From: UBA1227 sp964539045
GTDB lineage: Bacteria > Bacillota > Clostridia > Oscillospirales > Acutalibacteraceae
DNA: 17,672 nucleotides
Reading direction: 5' to 3'
Assembly (NCBI GenBank): GCA_964539045.1
Contig: CAZIHW010000061.1
Span: 1 to 17,672 of the forward strand
In this document: positions 13,269-17,672 of the stretch, piece by piece
Numbering within the stretch: the stretch's first letter is position 1
Layout of the letters: every line of letters starts with the position of its first letter
Notes under the pieces: generated by a model
What the model was told of the DNA's origin: nothing
Seen by the model: the letters and a program-made list of their open reading frames with translations, nothing else
Database searches by the model: none
Position numbers and translations under genes: made by a program

Positions 13269-14234
13269 CTAAATAGTGAAGTCTTCAACTGTATAGTCTT
13301 TTCCAAATTTGGGCTTTTTCGTCTTTTTTGACGGAATCAGCAAGATAAGAGCCAGCAGCACGAGTGTGACAGAGACAATGATCGAAAGGTAGTTGTATTG
13401 GTTAGCTGAGGCATATCGTACTATTTTTCCGATGAAAGGTATCTTTAACTGAACTTTTCCGATAAATTGATCCTGACTGATAGTATATGTACCTTTTTCA
13501 TCGGTTATTGCGGCCTCTGTGCTGCCTTCACTTACGTTGAGCCCCGTAAGTTTACCTACGGAACGTCCGTCTTTGCTTGTCAAAACGAGGCTTTCAAGCT
13601 CTATGCCGTCAAAACTGTCTACGTATTTTACAAGGACTACGGAGTCCCTATCCACAGATGGGGACATAGCGTTGTTTGTAACAGAAGCAAATCTGTATCC
13701 TGCTATGGCATAGTCCTCGTATGTTGTCGAGAAGAGATATGTTATACCTGAACCTATGCATACAAGCAGTGAAATGATGAAGAATATCCATAGAATAGTT
13801 CTGACAAATATCCTTAGTCCTGATGCTTTCTTTTCTGTCTTATGGTTTTTAGGCTTTTCGCTCATTGGCATCTCTGCCGGTTCAGGGGTAAATGTTATCT
13901 CACCTGAATCAATGGGTGCAGTGAGACCTGCGTACAATTCTGCATAAGGGGCATCCTCCGCATTGTCCGCAGTTTGAGCAGCCGGTACGTCTAAAGGCGC
14001 AGACGCAGCCTGATTGCCTGAAGCCAGGGCTTCCTCTAACTGAGACTTCAAGCTCTCTATCTCACTTTCAAGCTGCTGGATTTTGAGCTCGTTTTTTTCA
14101 TTAGCTTTTATTTTCTTCGCAAAGGAAACACAATCTTTATAAAGCTTTGCATTTTTCGCCTTTAATCTCTCATTTTCACTTTTTAAAGCTCCCAATTCCT
14201 GAAACTGAGAAGCATCCATTTTAATTTCTTCCAT
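13269..14234 (-). CDS. Coiled-coil membrane protein with a signal peptidase I-like domain lacking the catalytic Ser
   Basis: This is a 321-residue protein. Residues 10-72 are a heptad-like, Lys/Glu-rich coiled coil, followed by a low-complexity linker (73-135), a basic stretch and a membrane segment (about 143-168). The outer part holds VTNNAMSPSVDRDSVVLVKY (185-204), which aligns with the SGSMxPxIxxGSVVxV box of SipW-type S26 signal peptidases. The later FIGKVQLKIPFIGKIV (257-272) plus a second membrane segment (281-301) match the SipW C-terminal end. The catalytic Ser before Met is Ala189 here, and no Lys/His general base is evident. It is therefore probably a non-cleaving relative, perhaps a scaffold or binding protein (inference). 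The ATG has GGAGG 10 nt upstream. The adjacent plus-strand gene is divergent. Confidence 0.7.
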   Translation of the reverse strand: MEEIKMDASQFQELGALKSENERLKAKNAKLYKDCVSFAKKIKANEKNELKIQQLESEIESLKSQLEEALASGNQAASAPLDVPAAQTADNAEDAPYAELYAGLTAPIDSGEITFTPEPAEMPMSEKPKNHKTEKKASGLRIFVRTILWIFFIISLLVCIGSGITYLFSTTYEDYAIAGYRFASVTNNAMSPSVDRDSVVLVKYVDSFDGIELESLVLTSKDGRSVGKLTGLNVSEGSTEAAITDEKGTYTISQDQFIGKVQLKIPFIGKIVRYASANQYNYLSIIVSVTLVLLALILLIPSKKTKKPKFGKDYTVEDFTI

Positions 14235-14268
14235 GAAAGTTTAACCTCCAGAAAAACTAGATACTACA

Positions 14269-14297
14269 ATTTTATATTGATTTTCGACAAAACGCAA
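14269..14297 (-). promoter_or_regulatory. Candidate promoter of the signal-peptidase-like gene
   Basis: On the minus strand TTGCGT (14297-14292) lies 17 bp from TAAAAT (14274-14269). The -35 box is weak, but spacing and position about 35 nt before the start codon fit. Confidence 0.4.
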
Positions 14298-14329
14298 TAG
14301 AAACAAACATTTTATTTAAGTAAAATTTA

Positions 14330-14358
14330 TTGAAAATATAATTTAAATAAGTTAATAT
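14330..14358 (+). promoter_or_regulatory. Candidate promoter of the membrane-protein operon
   Basis: TTGAAA (14330-14335) and TAATAT (14353-14358) are 17 bp apart. The same pair of boxes, with an 18-bp spacer, occurs before the uraA leader. The start would fall near 14365. An AT-rich near-palindrome (14309-14326, 16 of 18 positions symmetric) lies just upstream. Confidence 0.4.
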
Positions 14359-14364
14359 ATTGTT

Positions 14365-14384
14365 ATTATGCTATATTATGCTAT
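14365..14384 (+). repeat. Two tandem ATTATGCTAT repeats
   Basis: Two exact 10-bp copies abut at 14365 and 14375, and the core ATTATGC recurs at 14390. They sit at the predicted transcription start, before the GTG at 14415. Confidence 0.55.
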
Positions 14385-14414
14385 TTTTCATTATGCAATT
14401 TCGGAGGCGATACG

Positions 14415-14954
14415 GTGAGAAGTACATCTATAACTGCTCTCGGTGGAATAATCGCCGCGCTTTCGGTTATCTTTATGTTTTTGTCTGCGCTTTTGCCGTT
14501 TATGACTTATGTCGTTCCGGCTTTTGCAGGACTTCTTCTGATCGTCACCATAAGGGAAGTTGATTTGAAGTGGTCGGTTTATATCTATGTGACTGTTGCA
14601 TTGCTCTCGTTACTGATATTAGCAGATAAAGAGGCCGCCGTTATGTACACTTTCTTCTTCGGATATTATCCGATATTCAGAGTTTTTATAGACGGTCGTG
14701 TAAAGAATAAGGTGTTTAAGACTGTTTTAAATTTTGCGGTATTTAATATCTCAGTAGTTTTGGGATATCTGTTGATTATATATGTCTTCGCTATCCCGAT
14801 TGAGGAAATGGAGGAGTTCGGAAAGTATACAAACCTTGTTCTGCTGCTTCTCGGCAATGTAACTTTTGTATTTTATGATGTAGTAGTTAAGAATCTGTCT
14901 GTTCTTTATGATAGATTCTGGCATAGACGAATAAGTAAAATTTTTAATTTTTAA
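14415..14954 (+). CDS. Polytopic membrane protein of unknown function
   Basis: This 179-residue, very hydrophobic protein has about five to six membrane segments (roughly residues 8-27, 30-46, 52-70, 75-92, 105-128 and 137-160). Short loops contain REVDLKW, DKEAA and EEMEEFGK, and the C-terminus is basic (RFWHRRISKIF). The pattern recalls small substrate-binding (S-component-like) membrane proteins of clostridia, but no diagnostic motif is present and no function is proposed. The start is GTG 14415, with GGAGG 7 nt upstream. The next gene starts 10 nt after the stop, and its ribosome-binding site overlaps the TAA, so the two are co-translated in one transcript. Confidence 0.8.
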   Translation: MRSTSITALGGIIAALSVIFMFLSALLPFMTYVVPAFAGLLLIVTIREVDLKWSVYIYVTVALLSLLILADKEAAVMYTFFFGYYPIFRVFIDGRVKNKVFKTVLNFAVFNISVVLGYLLIIYVFAIPIEEMEEFGKYTNLVLLLLGNVTFVFYDVVVKNLSVLYDRFWHRRISKIFNF

Positions 14955-14964
14955 GGAGTAAAAA

Positions 14965-15534
14965 ATGACAATATTAGAATTTATTAAGGACGTTAATTCA
15001 AGCGGAATAGACTGGTTAAAGTCACAAATAAAACTTTCTTTAGTGACATTTATATTGGTCTTCGCAGGATTTGTTATAATTGACCACTATCTTATAAATA
15101 TCGGATGGATACCGGTTCTTTTGCTGTTCGCCATTATAATCGCGATTGCGGATGCTCTGCCGGTTATAGGCGTAAGCAGTTGCCTTTTACCTATGGCAGT
15201 GGTTTATTCTCTGTTTTGGGAACTTAAAGCCGGATTTTATATCTTCGGCCTCTTTGTAATTGTAATGATAATTAAGGAGCTTATGGAACCGTTTATAAGA
15301 GGAAAGTCTTTGGGAATGAGCCCGATAGAAGAAGTTATATCTTCTGTAGCAGGATTTTTTGTATTCGGTGCCAATCCTATCGGATTCCTTCTCGGACCTC
15401 TCGTTTATATAATTGCCAAGAAGACCTACAAGAGGTTTAATTCGAAAAATGAGCCGCCGAGAAATTCCTCATCAGGCAAAAATGATGATGACGTAATAGA
15501 TATATCTGATGAAGTTGTAGATGTAGACGACTGA
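14965..15534 (+). CDS. Half-length AI-2E transporter (PerM/YtvI) family membrane protein
   Basis: This 189-residue protein matches only the C-terminal half of the AI-2E/PerM family. The entry segment WLKSQIKLSLVTFIL (residues 18-32), the signature DALPVIGVSS (63-72), EPFIRGKSLGMSP (108-120) and the final FGANPIGFLLGPLVYII (134-150) are all in family order. Full-length members have about 350 residues and eight membrane segments; here there are about four to five, plus an acidic Ser/Asp-rich tail (165-189). AAGGAG lies 6 nt before the ATG, and the upstream gene is complete and unrelated, so this is not an obvious frameshift remnant. Family members have been linked to signal-molecule or ion export. 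A role for this short form is not known. Confidence 0.7.
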   Translation: MTILEFIKDVNSSGIDWLKSQIKLSLVTFILVFAGFVIIDHYLINIGWIPVLLLFAIIIAIADALPVIGVSSCLLPMAVVYSLFWELKAGFYIFGLFVIVMIIKELMEPFIRGKSLGMSPIEEVISSVAGFFVFGANPIGFLLGPLVYIIAKKTYKRFNSKNEPPRNSSSGKNDDDVIDISDEVVDVDD

Positions 15535-15569
15535 TAAAAAGATTAATTATAATCAAGGTGAAAATGAAA

Positions 15570-16445
15570 ATGAGTGGATCGCTTCTTGTACGGATTGAGA
15601 ATGTATATCCCGATCTTTCAAAGAGTCATAAAAAGATAGCAGACTATATTCTGAATAACTATGAAAAGGCAGCTTTCTATACGGCGGCAAAACTGGGTCA
15701 GGAAACTGATATCAGTGAGTCTACGGTGGTTCGTTTTGCAACCCAGATGGGATATGAGGGATATCCTGAATTTCAGGATGCTCTCCAGGAGTCCATTAAA
15801 GGTAAGCTTACCACCCTCCAGCGTATGGAGGTGGCAAGTCTTAAGATGGTTAACGAAGATGTATTGAAAAAGGTGCTGTCAAATGACAGGGCTTCGATAA
15901 AGGAAACTTTGGAGACTGTAAATCGGAAAGACTTTGACAGTGCCGCAAAGGCAATCAATAAAGCGAAAAAGATTTATATACTCGGAGTAAGGAGTTCTGC
16001 ACCTCTGGCCGGTTATATGTACTTCTACTTTAAGCTTATATATGACAATGTAATTCTGATTGATTCTGCTTCGGCAAGTGAGATGTTTGAAAAGATCTTC
16101 AAAATCAGCAAGGACGACATCTGTATAGCTATAAGTTTTCCGAGATACTCAAAACAGGTGGTAAAAACACTTGAATATGTAAAGGATAAAGGTGCAGATA
16201 TAATTGCTATAACTGACAGCAATTCTTCTCCGATAGCGCCTCTTTCAAATTATGTACTTACGGCAAAGAGCAATATGGCTTCATTCATGGATTCGTTGGT
16301 AGCCCCTCTGAGCCTCATAAATGCTCTTGCTGTTGCAGCCACTCTTGAGAACAGAGATGAAGTACTCTCGACATTCAACGAACTTGAAAACGTCTGGAAA
16401 AACTACGATGTTTATGAGAATGATGGGGATATTATAAATGAGTAA
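15570..16445 (+). CDS. RpiR/MurR-type transcriptional regulator (HTH plus SIS domain)
   Basis: This is a 291-residue regulator. The N-terminal helix-turn-helix is around residues 36-62 (TAAKLGQETDISESTVVRFA), within the conserved start KIADYILNNYEKAAFYTA. A sugar-isomerase (SIS) domain, which normally senses a phosphosugar, spans about 123-255 with YILGVRSSAPLAGYM and ITDSNSSPIAPLSN. The start is chosen at ATG 15570 because AAGGTGA lies 9 nt upstream; GTG 15558 and ATG 15564 are in frame but overlap or crowd that site. The gene begins 35 nt after the AI-2E-like gene and its end overlaps the following flavoprotein start by 8 nt, which suggests co-expression. No sugar-metabolism gene is adjacent in the window, so the ligand and regulon are open. 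Confidence 0.88.
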   Translation: MSGSLLVRIENVYPDLSKSHKKIADYILNNYEKAAFYTAAKLGQETDISESTVVRFATQMGYEGYPEFQDALQESIKGKLTTLQRMEVASLKMVNEDVLKKVLSNDRASIKETLETVNRKDFDSAAKAINKAKKIYILGVRSSAPLAGYMYFYFKLIYDNVILIDSASASEMFEKIFKISKDDICIAISFPRYSKQVVKTLEYVKDKGADIIAITDSNSSPIAPLSNYVLTAKSNMASFMDSLVAPLSLINALAVAATLENRDEVLSTFNELENVWKNYDVYENDGDIINE

Positions 16446-17672
16446 GGTGGTCGTTGTCGGTGCGGGACCTGCAGGTGTCCTATGTGCCTGTACAGCTGCT
16501 TTAAACGGAAATGAAGTTATATTGGCGGAGCGCAATTCCAGAATCGGAAGAAAGCTCATGATTACGGGAAAAGGCCGTTGCAATGTAACTAATAATTGTT
16601 TTGATCCCAAAGAGGTTATAGAACAGATCCCGGTTAACGGAAGATTTATGTTCAGTGCATTTTCCGAGTTCATGACATACGATACGATGAATCTGTTTGA
16701 GACCTTGGGTGTCCCTCTGAAGACTGAGCGCGGAAACAGAGTATTTCCTGTTTCAGATAAGTCCGTGGATATAGTTGATGCTTTGGCGCGCTACATAAAA
16801 CAATGCGGTGTACAGCAGATAGAGGGTAGAGTAACAGAGATACTTACGACCGATGACGGATCTGCTGTATGCGGGGTTAAGTTCGAAAACGGAAAGACTG
16901 TAGATTGCAGCCGGGTTGTTATAGCTACCGGCGGTCTTTCTTATCCATCTACAGGTTCTGACGGAGATGGTTATAAATTTGCCGAAAAAATGGGGCATAG
17001 TATAACCCCTCTGAGCCCGTCACTGGTTCCGATAGAGTCGCTTGATCCTTGTTGTAAGAAGATGCAGGGACTTTCATTAAAGAATGTCGAAATAAGGGTA
17101 GTTGATAATAAGAGCGGTAAGGCTGTTTACAAGGACTTCGGTGAGATGCTGTTTACACATTTCGGTGTATCCGGTCCGGTTATATTGAGCGCAAGTTCTC
17201 ACATCAGGAAGATAGTTCCGGGTCAGTATTCATTGTTTATAGATTTGAAGCCGGCTCTTGATGAAGAGCGATTGGATTATAGAATAAGACGTGACTTCGA
17301 GGAACTTCAAAACAAGGATTTTCAGAATTCTTTATTTAAGTTGCTACCGTCGAAAATGATTCCCGTTATCGTAGAACGTACGGGTATAGATCCTGCGAAA
17401 AAGGTGAATCAGATTTCGAGACAGGAAAGAAGAACCCTGGTATACAATATAAAGAACTTTAAAATTGAATTGTCTTCTTTCAGACCGATAAAAGAAGCTA
17501 TAGTGACCTCGGGCGGTATTGATGTAAAGGAAATAGACCCGAGAACAATGGAGTCTAAGCTTGTCAGCGGATTGTTTTTTGCCGGAGAAGTCATCGATGT
17601 TGACGCATATACCGGCGGATTCAATTTACAAATAGCATTTTCTACCGGATATCTTGCCGGTATGAATGTTTA
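16438..17672 (+). CDS. BaiN/HI0933-family NAD(P)/FAD-dependent oxidoreductase (3' end at or beyond the window edge)
   Basis: An open frame runs uninterrupted from ATG 16438 to the window end for 411 full codons. It starts MSKVVVVGAGPAG, the FAD Rossmann motif GxGxxG. GRKLMITGKGRCNVTN (residues 37-52) is the signature of this family, IATGGLSYPSTGSDGDG lies near 161-177, and the C-terminal FAD motif is GLFFAGEVIDVDAYTGG followed by IAFSTGYLAG. Members bind FAD, and some reduce unsaturated bile-acid intermediates; most are uncharacterised. The family usually ends a few residues after STGYLAG, and the last visible bases are TA, so the gene is almost complete. It overlaps the regulator gene by 8 nt (ATGAGTAA), with no strong ribosome-binding site of its own, which points to coupled translation. 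Confidence 0.9.
   Translation, partial: MSKVVVVGAGPAGVLCACTAALNGNEVILAERNSRIGRKLMITGKGRCNVTNNCFDPKEVIEQIPVNGRFMFSAFSEFMTYDTMNLFETLGVPLKTERGNRVFPVSDKSVDIVDALARYIKQCGVQQIEGRVTEILTTDDGSAVCGVKFENGKTVDCSRVVIATGGLSYPSTGSDGDGYKFAEKMGHSITPLSPSLVPIESLDPCCKKMQGLSLKNVEIRVVDNKSGKAVYKDFGEMLFTHFGVSGPVILSASSHIRKIVPGQYSLFIDLKPALDEERLDYRIRRDFEELQNKDFQNSLFKLLPSKMIPVIVERTGIDPAKKVNQISRQERRTLVYNIKNFKIELSSFRPIKEAIVTSGGIDVKEIDPRTMESKLVSGLFFAGEVIDVDAYTGGFNLQIAFSTGYLAGMNV

Noticed and set aside
15524..15553. Perfect TATAAT with a TAGACG -35-like box before the RpiR-type gene
   Set aside because: The start point would fall at about 15560, on or after the ribosome-binding site, so a useful mRNA would lack its translation signal. 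Co-transcription with the upstream genes is simpler.

Overview
The window reads as a chromosomal segment of a low-to-moderate GC Gram-positive anaerobe, most likely a Clostridia member of the Ruminococcus/Oscillospiraceae type. This rests on strong GGAGG ribosome-binding sites, intrinsic terminators, GTG starts, a pyrK-type dihydroorotate dehydrogenase and the overall protein flavour; genus is an inference. No rRNA, tRNA, CRISPR array, transposase or phage gene was seen.

Layout. (1) 3-140: the 3' end of a small Cys-rich protein (DUF3795-like), closed by a perfect bidirectional terminator. (2) 184-1940, minus strand: a very AT-rich cassette of an AbrB-type regulator, an ABC ATPase and an ABC-2 permease. 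Its promoter overlaps an array of 9-bp repeats that looks like an autoregulatory operator. (3) 2077-3716: a uracil permease (uraA) behind a leader that encodes a 34-residue peptide. The peptide's stop codon lies inside an intrinsic terminator hairpin, which suggests pyrBI-style, UTP-sensitive attenuation. (4) 3763-9310: a compact operon pyrC-pyrK-pyrD-pyrF-pyrE-pyrB-pyrI, which covers every step from carbamoyl phosphate to UMP, including the regulatory chain of aspartate transcarbamoylase. Carbamoyl phosphate synthase and PyrR are not in the window. (5) 9370-10743: a family I.5-like zinc lipase without a signal peptide, behind a promoter with three tandem repeats. (6) 10750-11565: a sirtuin deacylase. 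(7) 11585-13233, minus: an extended SDR (NAD-dependent epimerase/dehydratase-like) fused to a C-terminal zinc finger, with palindromes flanking its promoter. (8) 13269-14234, minus: a coiled-coil membrane protein whose second half resembles SipW-type signal peptidase but has Ala in place of the catalytic Ser. (9) 14415-17672, plus: a membrane protein, a half-length AI-2E-family protein, an RpiR/MurR-type regulator and a nearly complete BaiN/HI0933-family flavoprotein that runs off the window end.

How it fits together. Uracil uptake and de novo UMP synthesis sit side by side. They appear to be controlled at two levels: transcription attenuation at uraA (inferred) and CTP/ATP allostery of PyrBI (known for the family). 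The remaining genes are short independent units, separated by terminators or placed divergently. The least ordinary items are the uraA leader ORF/attenuator, the SDR-zinc-finger fusion, the signal-peptidase-like pseudoenzyme and the repeat arrays at several transcription starts.
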